A stretch of DNA of 64,000 nt from Cervus elaphus (GCF_910594005.1 NC_057820.1:3849001-3913000), one strand, 5' to 3'; positions 1 to 11,929 are shown, counted from the first letter of the stretch. Made by a program: numbers and translations. Notes: generated from the sequence alone by a model not told the origin.

Positions 1-487
1 TGGGGAGAAAGGGTCCCAGAAAAGCCCCTGAAACCACACGGTCTGCCTCCTGGGGGTGTTTCCTATGAGGACTGTAGTGGAGCCAGAGCTGGGGAAGGCG
101 GGGGCACTGCGGTGGGACCTGGCGAGCTCCAGAAGCCTGGGATCTGACACCCCGGGGGCCTGGTTCCATGTCACGCAGTCTGCACTGACGTCTCAAGGCG
201 ACACTCTGCAGGGCTCCTTCAAAACAGGGCTCAGGGAGACCAGGCTGGCTGCCTACCCAGAGGGGCCGGTGCAGGTAAGCCTCCAGGGCTTGGCCTTAGA
301 GCCTCAGACTCATGCCAGCCCCCACCACCCGCCCTGCACATCCCCTGCTAACCCATCACTTGGACCCTTACTCCACAGGCGGGAGCCCGGGTCCTCCCCC
401 CGCAGGCTGCTCTGTCCATCTCCACGCCTTCCCACTCTCGGGTCCCGCCTCCGTCTCCTGCTCACCCTTTAGTGTTTTGCATAAGCA
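1..487. other. Unique GC-rich intronic sequence
   Basis: No repeat, exon or RNA recognised. A 138-codon open frame (56-472) is compositional: proline/serine-rich, with no domain and no splice context. Confidence 0.5.
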
Positions 488-501
488 TCACCTCCACCAA
501 G

Positions 502-700
502 GGCTTCCCTAGCAGCCTAGGTGGTTAAGAGTCCGCCTGCAATGCAGGAGACCCTGGTTTGATCCCTGGGTTGGGAAGATACCCTGGAGAAGGGAACCGC
601 TACCCACTCCAGTATTCTGGCCTGGAGAATTCCATGGACTCTATAGTCCATGGGGTTGCAAAGAGTCAGACACGATGGAGCGACTTTCACTTTTCACTTT
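502..700 (+). mobile_element. Bov-tA SINE with 14-bp target-site duplication
   Basis: The element runs from a GGCTTCCCT-type head through the tRNA-derived part to the GAGCGACTTTCACTTTTCACTT tail region. It is bounded by perfect direct repeats TCACCTCCACCAAG at 488-501 and 701-714, which fix both ends. Confidence 0.93.
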
Positions 701-749
701 TCACCTCCACCAAGAAGCTTGCCAGGCAGGGCCCATTGCCCTGGTGTTG

Positions 750-872
750 GGGCTCCCCTTGGCCCAGCCCGGAGCTCTGAGGCTCCTGCCACCCCAAGGT
801 GGGCTCCCCTTGGCCCAGCCCGGAGCTCTGAGGCTCCTGCCACCCCACGGTGGGCTCCTCTTGGGCCAGGAC
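750..872. repeat. 51-bp minisatellite, about 2.4 copies
   Basis: The unit beginning GGGCTCCCCTTGGCCCAGCC starts at 750, 801 and 852, exactly 51 bp apart. The first two copies are almost identical. 51 is divisible by three, so several short frames stay open through it; these are not genes. Confidence 0.9.
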
Positions 873-2568
873 TGTGTCTGAGCACCTGAGTTCCCAGCAT
901 CGCTCAGGCCAGGCCCCAGAGGAAGGAGGCTCAGGTCACACTTGATGAATGAATAAGTGACAACTGAATGATACATCAGTCTCGCTTATTGAAAAAAGCT
1001 GGGAAACTACCATGGTAACGTGTAAGACTGGCTCGACACACAGCCTCCCTCGCTCAACAACATCCAGTGTCTCCCCAGTACCCACGGTGCCTTGTCCCGG
1101 CCTGTGCAGTCCATAGCACCCACCCTGCGACCTCAAAATTCCCTGCCGGCCCTGCCCGCAGCCCCACACGTCCTCCCCCCCAAGGCCTTCGTGGGAGCCT
1201 TGCCTTCACCCAGGCTTCTCTATTCTCTGTCCCTGGAAAGTTCTTCCCCTCCCTCAGATTTTTCTGAGAAATACTGTGCCTCCACAATGCCCGAAAGGAG
1301 TAGGATGCCACCCACCCAGGTCAAGGCAGGCTTGTTTCAGTGTATCCCCTCCGCCGAGACCCACCCCGCCAAGCCTGCAGATCAGAGATCCCCGGCCCTG
1401 GAGGTCAGGCCCCTCTGCGGAGGCCCAATGCATGCTAGGCCTGAGCACGTCAGCTCAGAAATGAAGCTCAAGGACCTCTGGTCTCCCTTCCTGGCCTTTC
1501 CCCGAGGCCAAGAAAGCTGAGCTAAAGTGGAGACACCCAAGGAAAATGCGTTTTGGCGCAGCCCCTGCTGAGTCGCCAGCCTGACCCTAGCCCCAGGCTC
1601 ATATCTGTCACTTGGGATGACATCTATGGGAGCACTCAGCTGGCTCCTGCCTGAAAGCCACCTGGGGCCAGGGTGCTGGTATCCGCTCCCCATCCCAGCT
1701 GGGCCTGGCCTCCGAGTCTGCCTCCTGTCCTTTCTGGAATAAAGTCGCCCAGCTCTGAGGCCCAACAGTGTCGAGATGAGAGGTCAGAAACCGGGTGGAA
1801 CAAACGAGGTGTTCCAGAAGAGAAAACGCCCTCCAGGAAGGGCCGGGCGGTGGGGAGTCTGTCTGTGGCCCTACTAGGTGCTACGTTTGTGGAGCACCTA
1901 CTGTGTGCCAGCCCCCAGAAGGCCTGGGGATGCCACGGAGAGGGGGAGACAGGAAGACGGTGTCCACGTGGGGCTGAAATGCTTGGGCGGGGCTCGGGTC
2001 TTCATGCTGGCTCTCTCTTATTCACCCTGCCACACACACAACTCAGCAGCACCCCTTCTCTTTGTCAGGGGCAAGACAGAGCCAGAGCAGGGGAGGGGCC
2101 AGGCAGGGTCAACAACAGGAAACAGCAGGGCGGAGCGTTACAGGGTGTGAGCGTGGCCACGCAGCCCAGCATCCCAAGTCCAGCGGCTGGGTATCCGCTT
2201 TCTCCACCTCCTCAGACCCAGGTGCGCGGGGATGTCTTCGTTCACACCGGCGACGATACAAGCGTTTGTGCCAAGAAGCCCCTTCCTGCTTTCCCATGCC
2301 TGTGTACCAGGTGAGACAGAGCTGGTGGGCTCAGAAACCAAATACCCCAGGGACGCGGAGCTTCTCCATCCCCCTGCTCCAGGCTGCCTCTCTCCTACCG
2401 AGGTTTCTGTCCTGCAGAGGGGGTCCCTCCCACCTCCGCACAGCACAAGCTCATGAGTGGGAAACAGTGGGAAAATGCACAAAAAGGCAGATTTGTCACC
2501 TGCCCTGAATGTAAAACAGAGAGCAGCTTTATGGCGCCTCCGGTTTCCTGATCGGAAAGCAAGCGTGT
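873..2568. other. Unique intronic sequence, no gene recognised
   Basis: GC-rich with several overlapping open frames on both strands, none with a recognisable domain. A short stretch near 1885-1920 (GGAGCACCTACTGTGTGCCAG) resembles an L2/MIR-family remnant. The 213-codon frame at 1673-2314 is judged compositional. Confidence 0.45.
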
Positions 2569-2598
2569 CATTCATTCATTCATTCATTCATTCATTCA
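2569..2598. repeat. (CATT)n microsatellite
   Basis: About seven perfect tetranucleotide copies. Confidence 0.95.
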
Positions 2599-2724
2599 AC
2601 TCACAGACAAGGAGGGCCAGGGCTGTCCTGGGAAACTTGGGCTCTAACCAGGCATCACGGTCCCTGTGGGGGTTGCTGTGGGGGTCGGAGGGTGAGGCAG
2701 GATGCAGAGAGGTGGCTCCTTCCA

Positions 2725-2815
2725 CCCAGCTCCTCCAAGGTGAAGGAAGACATGGAAGGCTCAGAGAGGTTGAGTCACCTGCAGAAGGTCACACAGCCCT
2801 GGTGCCAGAGGGCCT
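2725..2815 (-). mobile_element. MIR SINE remnant
   Basis: Contains the diagnostic CTCAGAGAGGTTGAGTCACC and AGGTCACACAGC core in antisense orientation. Confidence 0.65.
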
Positions 2816-3661
2816 CCCCACTGCTGCCTGGGTGAGCCTCTTCTCTCCAAAGGAAGGAAGGAGACAACCCAGTGGTCCCCACACCATCCATGCTGGCCTG
2901 CTCAGGTATCGCTAGGACCTGCAACCGTTCCCCCATAAAGCTCCACTCCAAAGCCCACTTCCTAGGCTAGACTGTTCTCAGCCTTGATGGGAAGAGTGGG
3001 TCCCCTTGTGACCCACTAAGGTCAGCCACCTGCCCTTCAATCCTGTTGCCATACTGCCAGCCCAAGGGAGGCGGGGGTGTGAGCAGAAGGGAAGCCTGAC
3101 CCAGCAGCCCGTCTGCCGCTGAGGCCACCCGTGTGTCCAGAGGACACGAGAACATCCCCCTGACGGCTCAGAGCAGCTTCCAGGGCAGAGGTGGGGAGGG
3201 GCCCCTGCCCCTCAGGGCCCACCTGGAAACAGATCTCCTTCTGCTGTCTCTCAAGAAGCCTTGGGCCTCCTGGGAAAACACCCTTTGCGTCCCAGTTCCT
3301 AGGACTCAAGATAACTGGGATGCAGGAGGAACCGGTTTAGCTACACAAAAGGTCAGAACTAGCTGGTCCTGGCTGACTCTGGCCCCAGGAGAGCCTGACT
3401 CTGTTTGTCAAACTGACTCTGGCCATTTGGAGGGGGCTGCCTGTGTATCGGGGGGATGCCTTGGGCTGACCATCTGGCTAGGGCCTGCGGTGGCCGGGCT
3501 CCAGGCTTTCCACTTAGGCCTGCAAGGAGCTAGCTCATCGTCCCCAGTTACAGATGAGAAGGGTGAGGCCCAGCCTGACAAGGGACCTCAATTAAAACCC
3601 CCCTGCCTGTTCAGAGCAGAGAGTGGGAGGACAGAGGCCAGCAACCCACGTGGGGAGGCAG
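2816..3661. other. Unique intronic sequence
   Basis: Nothing recognised. A 177-codon frame at 3133-3666 has no homology I can name. Confidence 0.4.
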
Positions 3662-3790
3662 ACTGAATTCCAGCTCTGCTGCTTACTAGCCATCTGCTGG
3701 CCTTGGGGAAAGTCTCCTGCTCCCGGGCCTCAGTTTCCTCACCTGTAAAATGGGGATAACAGCATCAGTACCGTGAAAGGATGAAGGACA
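3662..3790 (+). mobile_element. MIR SINE remnant
   Basis: Shows the order CTGCTTACTAGC ... CTCAGTTTCCTCACCTGTAA ... ATGGGGATAACA, which is the MIR core in sense orientation. Confidence 0.8.
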
Positions 3791-4847
3791 AGGATGAAGG
3801 GGAGGGGTCAGCGGGGGCCATTGCCAGGCAGACCCAGAGGAGGGCCGGCTGGCCGCTCTCCCAGGCCCTTGACCTGTCTGACTCTCTTTTCTCCCCGCCA
3901 CCCACCTGCATCTGAAGAAACAGCAGCTCAGAGGGATCAGGGTCCTCCTGAGACCACGCAAGGAGGGTAGGAGGACGGTGGAGAGCAGAGAGATGGAGAG
4001 TGAGCTGAGAAGAGCTGGGGGGCTTCACGGCCTCCTCCCCGCTGGGCAGCTGGGCGCGGACAGGGAGCCCACCGGGACCTCACCTATTTGTCAGCAGATC
4101 TCAGAGCACAGAGCTTCTGAGAAGAGAGCCAGGCCCCGGGGCGGGGGCGGCTGTCAGCCACTCCTCTGTCTCTGTCTCTCCATCTGTCTGTCTCTCTCTC
4201 TCTGGCTGTCACGCACACACCCCTTCAGACACCTGTCCCACCAACAGGGCCTCAGGCTGTGTGCAGGCCCCCCCTCGATGGACAAAGCTCAGACCACCGC
4301 CACCTCCGCGGCCTCCCTACCTCGTGGCCTCAGCTTGGGTCTCTGGGCTCCCTGTCTCAGTAAACCCTGCGGTCTTGCAGCTGTTCTGCGGCTCCCACCA
4401 CCCTAGAGACCAAGCCCATGCTCCCCCCCCGGCTGCCCAGCCTCGTCCTGACCCAGCCTGCTCAGGGCAGCGGTCTGCGCCGCTCAGCCGTCCACCCCAT
4501 CCTGCTTGGGACACCCACGGCCTCCAGTCCTTGCAGGGCGGTGAGTCTGCAGGGGGCTGGTCCCCTCCCTGGCCTGCACTTTCAGCACGGGGACCCAGGA
4601 CCGGGGGCTGGGCCTTCCTAAGCCCACACAGGCCCCGAACAGGGGTGCCCCGCGCACATTTGGGAGCGGTTGGGACCCGAAGTCTACCTCCCCTGTGCCT
4701 GGAGGGGATACCGGGGCTGAGGACAGGCCAAGGCTCTACCTCAGGGCTCCAGGTGGCTCTGTGGTGGGGCCTGCCAGCCACCAGGCCAGGCCGCTTCTCC
4801 TGTTCAGGTCTAGGCCTGGGCCCAAGTCACCATGTTCATTCACCCAC
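3791..4847. other. Intronic sequence with CT-rich low complexity
   Basis: A (CTGT)/(CT)-rich tract lies at 4161-4205; the rest is unique and GC-rich. The long open frames at 4261-4866 and 4317-4781 are opposite-strand partners over GC-rich DNA and carry no domain. Confidence 0.45.
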
Positions 4848-5303
4848 TCAGCTGTTCATTCATTAACCCACTCACCCGTTCATTTGTTCATTCAGCCACT
4901 CACTTTTTCATTCATTCACCCATTCACCTCTTCATTCATTCACCCACTCACCCATTCATTCATTCATTCACTCACTCATTTATTCACCCACTCACTCCTT
5001 TGTTCCCTCACTCACTCACTCACTCACACACTCACTCACTCACTCACTCACTTATTCACCCACTCACTCCTTTGTTCCCTCACTCACTCACTCACTCACA
5101 CACTCATTCACTCACTCACTCACTCATTCACCCACTCACTCCTTTGTTCCCTCACTCACACACTCACTCACTCACTTACTCATTTATTCACCCACTCACT
5201 CCTTTGTTCACTCACTCACTCACTCACTCACACACTCACTCACTCACTCACTCATTTATTCACCCACTCACTCCTTTGTTCACTCACTCACTCACACGCT
5301 CCC
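4838..5303. repeat. (TCAC/TTCA)n array with 72-bp higher-order period
   Basis: About 465 bp of CATTCACCCACTCACT-type tetranucleotides. Within it the landmark CACCCACTCACTCCTTTGTT begins at 4985, 5057, 5129, 5189 and 5261, i.e. spacings of 72, 72, 60 and 72 bp. Because units are multiples of both 3 and 4, frames of 292 and 201 codons stay open; these are not genes. A (CCCT)n run follows at 5304-5324. Confidence 0.95.
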
Positions 5304-5324
5304 TCTCTCCCTCCCTCCCTCCCT

Positions 5325-6678
5325 CGCTCTGTGGCTCACGGTCACCTCTCAGGTGCTGGCCCCCCACCCCGGCACTGGACATCAGACAGGAGGACCCTGG
5401 AAGGTTGGGGCGCATGTGTTGGGAGAAGCAGGCATAGATTGGAGCATTCAGCAAAGAACCCTGCAGCTGTGGTGAGCGCTACACAGCTGGGAACAGGGCC
5501 TCCAGATTGGGGAACAGTTACTGGGGGACTGGGGGCCCCTCACGTGGTGTGGGAGCCTTGGCGTGCAGGTTGACCAGGCCGCTTCTGGGCAGGCGTGAAG
5601 AGGAGATGGTCTCACCTGGAGCCTCGGTCGTGAAGTTTAACAGCCACTGGGAACTGCAGGGTCCTGGGGAAGGGCCAGGGATGGGGGACTAGGGGCCGGG
5701 GGCTGCTCCCCCTGTTTCAGCTGTAGCTCCCCTGGTTTCCCTAATTCCTCCCCTCCACTGGGTGGTGGAGGGCGGGCGGCACCCACCAATGTGCTACTGG
5801 GAAACCCAGCTTCACCAGGTAGATCTCACGAGTCAGAGAAGACCCTCCAGCAAAGCCCCTAGACACAGGTGAGGGAAGTGAGGGCAGGGAGGGCTGAGGT
5901 CACAGCCGCTCTGCACACAGGGTGCCAGAGCCTGGGTTCATCTGGCGGCTCCGCAGGCCCCGCCCACACCCCCTTGGGACCCTCCTCCCCAGAGCAGGAA
6001 GACCCAGTTGCCCATGCGTCCCGGGGGGCCCCTGTTCGGGTGGTTTGAAGGGCAAAGCAGAGAGCAAATGGTATTTGTTTAACTAATTTCAAGGATCAAG
6101 AATTTCCAGATGTTTCCCAGGCCCAACCCTCCGCCTGGCCCAGGTGCCTGCTTCACAAACGCCCCTCTGGGGCCGAAGGGGCGGCTCCCTGGGGACCCCT
6201 GGGCGTGGTGGAATTTCTGGCTGTTGAAACTCCAGGGGAGGAGGCAGTCAGGTTCCTGGAAAACTGGAGCGATTTTCCAGGCCGAAGACAGTGGAGACAA
6301 ACACAGAACCCATCTGAGAACCTGACCTCGGATGGGGAAGGAGACAGGCAGGAGGCTCCGGGGGGCCTGGCGGGGAGCCGGCCCACCCACGCCAGCTCTG
6401 AGGGCTCGCAGCATTGAAGAATGCAGTGATGAATTGCTGAAGCCGCAGAAGACCAACATTTACTGAAAACCCTGTCCAGCACACCGCCCATCTAGGGTGA
6501 CTCTGGGTCCCAGCAGCCTCCCCAAGGGAATTATTGCCCCACCTCACAGCCAGGAGACAGAACCACAACACCACGCGCACACCTGCCCCGGTTCACCCAC
6601 AAGTGGCTGGCAAAGCAAGGGTTTCATCCTGGTCCGTGTGTATGGATCCCACGCTGCGGATCCCACGCTGCGGGTGCA
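5325..6678. other. Unique intronic sequence
   Basis: No exon or repeat family recognised. At 6645-6675 a 15-bp GATCCCACGCTGCG-type unit occurs twice in tandem. Confidence 0.4.
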
Positions 6679-6750
6679 GGGGAGAGGCGAAGGAAGGAGG
6701 GAGGGAGGAGGGGAAGGGAGGAGGAAGTGGGTGGGAGGGAGGGGAAGAAG
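6679..6750. repeat. Polypurine (GGGA/GGAA) tract
   Basis: Almost uninterrupted G/A on the + strand; simple low-complexity DNA. Confidence 0.85.
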
Positions 6751-6984
6751 TCTTCTTTTGGACACACGAACTCCAGGTATGGCTGGCACAGGGCTCTGGG
6801 GCAACCGTGGCCACGTCAGTGACTCAGGAGATGCGCTATGCTCTGCACATCAGTCCGCCTCCGGAGGACCACACCCGATATCCTGGCTGGCTCACGCAGG
6901 TGTGCTGGGAGACCCACGCAAGGCTGTTGGCTGTGTTGGACTTGGCCAAAATACCCAAAACAAAACAAAACAAAAATGGGAGAA

Positions 6985-7345
6985 AGAAAACACAGCATCT
7001 CTCCAAAGGGAAACAGATCAACTGTGGGTTATCCACACAGCAGAATCCCACCTACTGACAGGGATCCGCTTTATAAACACAACACCAAGTGAGGAAGAGC
7101 AGGCCTCCAGCAGAGAGGTCCAGCTTGGGACCATGCGTGCAGATTTAAAACACACGACCCAAGGGCTGCCTTATGGACACAGACGGACGTGGTGAAACCA
7201 CGAAAACACGGACGAGGATGGAACACATCAGAGTGAGAGTGGGGGTCACATGGACTGGGGGAGGGGGGGCGGCCTCGCTGTGTCTGCAATGCTCCAGCTG
7301 CTCTCAAACAACCTCCAACACGTATGCAAGACATTAACATCTGCC
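6985..7345 (+). mobile_element. Ancient L1 3' fragment
   Basis: Contains a degraded form of the mammalian L1 3' ORF2 segment (AACTGTGGGTTATCCACACAGCAGAATC) followed by 3' UTR-like sequence. No open coding remains. Confidence 0.5.
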
Positions 7346-7654
7346 TAGTGTCCACCGACATATAAGGGTCAATGATGTGCATTCCCACAGCCAGAAATGC
7401 TTCATAACTGCAGTGTTTTAACGTTGGCATCCATCCCTGATGGCAGCAGGGTCCTCCAGACGGGTGGCAGAAGCCATGCTTCCTGTCCTGAGCCTACCCT
7501 CCTGGCTGAAGGACCCCAGGGGCTGGCTCTGACTTCCACAGTTCCCGATACGCGGATTCATTTACTTATGCCAACCGTGCGTCTCTCCCTCCGTGGAAAA
7601 TAGAACCTTTTTTCTAGGACAGGATTAGCAAACAAATAGAAGTGACAGGATCCA

Positions 7655-7765
7655 AGATGATGACTGGGCACACACTGGCTGAACCTAAGGAAAGGGGTTC
7701 GGCCTCTCCGAGCCTCAGTTTTCTCATCTGTGAAATGGATGAGAGTGGACACCATGCTGCCCCGC
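7655..7765 (+). mobile_element. MIR SINE remnant
   Basis: Carries GAGCCTCAGTTTTCTCATCT and GTGAAATGGATGAGAG, the MIR core. Confidence 0.7.
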
Positions 7766-8711
7766 AAGGTCGTCCTGGAGAAGCAGTGATCGTGTCCAAG
7801 GGGTGAGCAGCTAGCACACGGCCCTGCATGTCCTAAGTGACCAGTATAGGGGAGGATAGGCCACTGTGAGGCGGGTCCCGTGAGCTGGGGGCCTTGGGAC
7901 AGCAGGCCCTCCCTGTCAATCAGAGCTGTCTGCCCCACAGCCCCTCCCAGAAAAGGAGGCACCTCCGTCCAGGCACAGCAGCTGTGTCACGGACTCTCAG
8001 CCTCTCTTCCAGAATAAAAGGAAATCCCCTGTGGCATCAGGGCTGCTTGGGAGGGGGTGGGGACGGCGGCCAGCACCCTTCAGCCCATAGAGGAAGCTGT
8101 CTTGCTCCCTCTCTATGGAGGGGTCCCCTGGCCGTGCCCCGGGAGCCCAGCCAGTGCACCGCCAGGCTGCCCAGGCTCCCAGCGGAGCCCAGGCCTGCCT
8201 AGCAAGGCCCTCCTGTGCCCTAGCAGCTCGCATGGCTCCCCAGTGCCCTGCCAGGCCCTCCCGGATGGAGGGAGGAGAGAATGAGCTGGACGGGGGACCG
8301 GACCCATGCCTGGAAGCACTCAGCCCGGTTTCCACAGCGACAGAACCAGAATAACCCTAATCCCTGCCCTCCTCCCCCAGCTGCCTCGGGATCCAAAGAT
8401 CCCAGGGTGTGGAGAGACAGGACGATGGCAGAGGGTTCCCAGGGAGCCAGAGACACAGGGCCTGGGGACTCAGAGAGCAGCCACCCGGCTGGAATCCTGG
8501 CCCCGGCTGCCACTGACTCTGTGAGCTGCGGGTTCTTAAACCGCTGGATCGCACCGTGGCGTGGGGCACAGTGCCTCCGTCTGGGCGGCGGGGTGGGGCG
8601 GGGTTGGGGGGCTACATGAGGGCGCACCTGGGTGGGTTCAGCACGGCACCCGGCACACGTAGGTCCTTCACACCCTGTGGGCAGGATGAGGTCGGGCGGG
8701 AGGGGGGGCTC
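7766..8711. other. Unique GC-rich intronic sequence
   Basis: Many overlapping short frames on both strands, none with a domain or splice context. Confidence 0.4.
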
Positions 8712-8965
8712 CTACAATCCTGCATATGGAAATCACCAAAGCGCTCCCTAGAATAGACAAAACAATCTTCCAAAGGGAGTACTTCAGAGGACTCACGTGG
8801 CCTGCTTTCAAGACCTACTATAATCAAAACAATACGGTCCAGACAGGAGAACTGACATGTGGATTCACGGAACAGAACAGACAGTCCAGAAACAGACCCG
8901 CCCATATATGGTCAATTGAGTTTCTGACAAAACTGCAAGGATAATTCAAGGAGGAAATGTTAAAA
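8712..8965 (+). mobile_element. L1 ORF2 internal fragment
   Basis: Matches the well-known L1 ORF2 stretch around the segment translated as LPDFKTYY...NRQSRN (GGCCTGCTTTCAAGACCTAC, then CGGAACAGAACAGACAG). The copy is old, with stops and substitutions. Confidence 0.7.
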
Positions 8966-8988
8966 TGAGGTCACGCTGCTGTAGGTGA

Positions 8989-9180
8989 CAGTGAAAGCGT
9001 CAGTTGCTCAGTCACGTCTGACTCTTTGGACTGTAGCCCGCCGCACCCCTCTGTCCATGGGATTCTCCAGGCAAGAATCCTGAAGTGGGTGGCCATTTCC
9101 TTCTGCAGGGGACCTTCCCGACCCAGGGACTGAACCTGCATCTCTCGCACCGCAGGCAGATTCTTTTACCATCTGAGCCA
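8989..9180 (-). mobile_element. Bov-tA SINE, 9-bp target-site duplication
   Basis: Antisense copy, from GTGAAAGCGTCAGTTGCTCA to the GGCAGATTCTTTTACCATCT head. Flanked by TGTAGGTGA at 8980-8988 and 9181-9189. Confidence 0.85.
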
Positions 9181-9204
9181 TGTAGGTGAGCCCCTTCATC
9201 AGTG

Positions 9205-9706
9205 GTTCTTATGAAAAGTAGGAAATTAGACACAGGCAGGCACATAGGGAGGAGGCCATGTGACGAGGGCAGCAGAGATGGGGGTGATGCTTCTAGAAAC
9301 CAGAGATTGCCAACGAAACCCCAGACACCAGGGCAAAGGCCTGGGACAGTTTCCCTCTCAACCTCAGAAGTGACCAGTCTTTTTTTTTTTTTTTATTTCT
9401 TCTTTATTTATTTCTTCTTTTTTTTAGTTCTACCAGTTTATTGCTACCAACCCATTTCCATCTCCCTCCACCCTCGGGCACACATGCTCAGTCATGTAAC
9501 CCCATGGACTGCAGCCCGCCAGGCTCCTCTGTCCATGGACTTTTCCAGGCAAGAATACTGGAGTGGGTTGCCATTTCCTTCTCCAGAAGTGACCAGTCCT
9601 GCTGAAGCCTTGATTTTGGACTCCGACCTCCAAAACTGGAGACAATAAATTTCTTTTGTTCATGCCCCCAGCCTGCTGTGTTACGCAGCCCAGGAAACCA
9701 ACATGA
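9205..9706 (+). mobile_element. MaLR (MLT1-like) LTR, split by a SINE
   Basis: Left part has AGGAGGCCATGTGACGAGGG. Right part has CCTTGATTTTGGACTCCGAC, an AATAAATTTCTTTTGTT tail and a TGTGTTACGCAGCCCAGGAAAC end, all typical of MLT1 LTR 3' halves. It is interrupted at 9380-9583. No retroviral genes accompany it. Confidence 0.7.
9380..9583 (-). mobile_element. BOV-A-type SINE inserted in the LTR, 15-bp target-site duplication
   Basis: Flanked by perfect repeats CAGAAGTGACCAGTC at 9365-9379 and 9584-9598. A poly-T run (antisense A tail) is at the left, then an unusual 3' segment (about 9427-9482), then the BOV-A body beginning GAGAAGGAAATGGCAACCC on the - strand. Confidence 0.9.
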
Positions 9707-9944
9707 GGACTGATGGGAGGAAACACAAGGCTGTCTGCTGACGTGCAGGCTGGGTTGGGATGAGAAGTCCCTCTGGGAGGCTGTGGGCAAGTTCTCAACT
9801 GCTCAGCACCTCAAAGAGCGCCTGGAGGTGGTCTTCCGCACTTTCACTCTGGCCGGGACCTTCCCGCAGAGGGCTGACTGCCTGTCCCAAAGCCACTCTC
9901 ACCATGGCCAGAGAGGTCAGCGTTTGACCTTCCCCAAACCATGC

Positions 9945-10588
9945 TTCACATGGCAAATAGATGGGGAAACAGTGGAAACAGTGACAGACTTTACATTTTT
10001 GGGCTCCGAAATCACTGCAGATGGTGACTGCAGCCATGAAATTAAAGGACACTTGCTCCTCGGAAGAAAAGTTATGACCAACCTAGACAGCTTATTAAAA
10101 AGCAGAGACATTGTTTTGCTAACAAAGGTCAGTCTAGTCAAGGCTATGGTTTTCCTAGTGGTCATGTATGGATGTGAGAGTTGGACTATAAAGAAAACCG
10201 AGCGCCTAAGAATTGATGTGTTTGAACTGTGGTGTTGGAGAAGACTCTTGAGAGTCCCTTGGACTGCAAGGAGATCCATCCAGTCCATCCTAAAGGAAAT
10301 CAGTCCTGAGTGTTCATTGGAAGGACTGAGGTTGAAGCTGAAACTCCAATACTTTGGCCACATGATGCAACGAGCTGACTCATTAGAAAAGACCCTGAAG
10401 CTGGGAAAGATTGAAGGTGGGAGGAGAAGGGGATGACAGAGGATGAGATGGTTGGATGGCATCACCAACTCAGTGGACATGAGTTTGGGTAAACTCTGGG
10501 AGTTGGTGATGGACAGGGAGGCCTGGTGTGCTGCAGTCCATGGAGTCGCAAAGAGTCGGACATGACTGAGCGACTGAACTGACTGACT
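9945..10588 (+). mobile_element. BovB LINE, 5'-truncated, 3' end of ORF2
   Basis: The translated + strand gives the BovB ORF2 carboxy-terminal region (WQIDGETVETVTDF ... SWTIKKTERLRIDVFELWCW) without the reverse-transcriptase core. It ends in GACTGAGCGACTGAACTGAC. Flanks AAACCATGC (9936-9944) and AAACCACGC (10589-10597) differ at one base and look like the target-site duplication. A stop at 10434 ends the frame early. Confidence 0.92.
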
Positions 10589-10854
10589 AAACCACGCCTG
10601 TCCTGGGAGGAAGCCCCGCCTCGCGCCCTCCTCCGCATCTCACCACCCAGGGCACAGGTCGGGTCCTCAGTGTCCCTCCCCCATCCGTCCTCCTCCATCC
10701 CATGCCCTGGATCAGGCGCCTGCCTCTCACCTGGATGTCACAACAACGGGCCAACAGGTCTGCCTGCCTGGGTCCCCCTCCTCCAGACCAGCCTCCTAGC
10801 TAGCTGCTCAGGTCAGACATGAGGCTGGTCCCTGCCTCCTCTCTCCCACGTCCG

Positions 10855-11345
10855 ACATCCAAACACGCAGCACATCCGTTGGCTCTAACTTCACAGATGC
10901 AGCAGAGCCCAGAACTACTCCCCTCCCTGTCACCCAGGCCCTCACCTGGAGCTCACCTGCATCCCTGCAGTGACCGCTGGCTCTTCCTAAGGGGTCTGGC
11001 CTCCTTGCTGTTCCTGCCTCCTGCTGCCACAGGGCCTTTGCACAGTCCCTCTAAAGCATACTCACCCCAGACACCCACCTGGTTCTCGCCCATCCCTTCT
11101 CAAGTCTTTACCCTAGTATTGTGGCCTCACTGACCACCCCCACTTCTGACCCTGCCCACCCTGCATGTAATTTCTCTCCCTCTCACTCATCACCTTTCCC
11201 CATCTTACAACACCTACTTGTGTTTTATAATTGTTGCTTAATTTCTGCTCCCTCCCACTAGTTTCAGGAACCTGGGGCTTTCTCTGTTTCATTAGTTCAT
11301 ATGTCCCCAGTACTCAGAACAGCAGCGCTGAGCCCCTAATAGGGC
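10855..11345. mobile_element. L2 LINE remnant
   Basis: Contains ancient L2-like phrases (CACAGGGCCTTTGCACAGTC; CCTCACTGACCACCC) over about 490 bp. Orientation not assigned. Confidence 0.5.
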
Positions 11346-11929
11346 CGCAATGCCTCATTGTTGAACATGTATGTGAAAGTCAAGCAAAACAGGCACAGCA
11401 TGGCCCATCTGTCCTTAGGATCTGCTCGTTTTCTCTCTTCTAACAGAGTAAGAGGAACTCTGCCCACAACCAGCCTTCTCCCTGCGCCTGTGGGGATGAG
11501 ATGACCTATTTTACCTGCCAGGGAGGCCCTGCCAACTCCCCCAGGTGCTTTCTGGAGGCCACCCCGCCAGGAGCGGGCAGGCCAGGTGGGGCTTGTTATG
11601 TTAAGACCCTGGTGGAGCTGCAGCCTGGCCCTGGAAGGCGGGGCGTGCCGCACCGGGAGGGGTGGGCAGGATGGCACCTGTGCAGCGGTGGGACACCAGG
11701 AGGAAGGCGAGACTCAGGGGACGATACACAGGACCACCCCGAGGCGCTGGGCGCAGGAGACCCTCGGCCAGCGCAGACGTGCGGCCCCTCGAGGGAAGGT
11801 CTCCAGGCTGTGGAGGCTCGTGTGTCTAAGGCCCCGAGCCCCACACACCTATGTCTACACCCCTTCCTCATGACCCAGCTTCGCTAATCACCAGTGTCCA
11901 CCCTGGGGGCTATAGCTTCACAGCTTTTA
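11346..11929. other. Unique intronic sequence
   Basis: Nothing recognised apart from GC-rich open frames without domains. Confidence 0.4.

Noticed and set aside
4670..4720. Possible next SORCS2 exon (VDFG-like codons on the - strand)
   Set aside because: Surrounding residues do not match the Vps10 domain and splice sites are absent.
4695..5573. 292-codon open frame (Thr/His/Ser/Leu-rich)
   Set aside because: Produced by the TCAC tetranucleotide array, which is open in several frames at once. No domain or splice context.
9783..10436. 217-codon frame resembling a reverse-transcriptase C-terminus
   Set aside because: As a host gene it is rejected: it is a truncated BovB LINE and is annotated as such.
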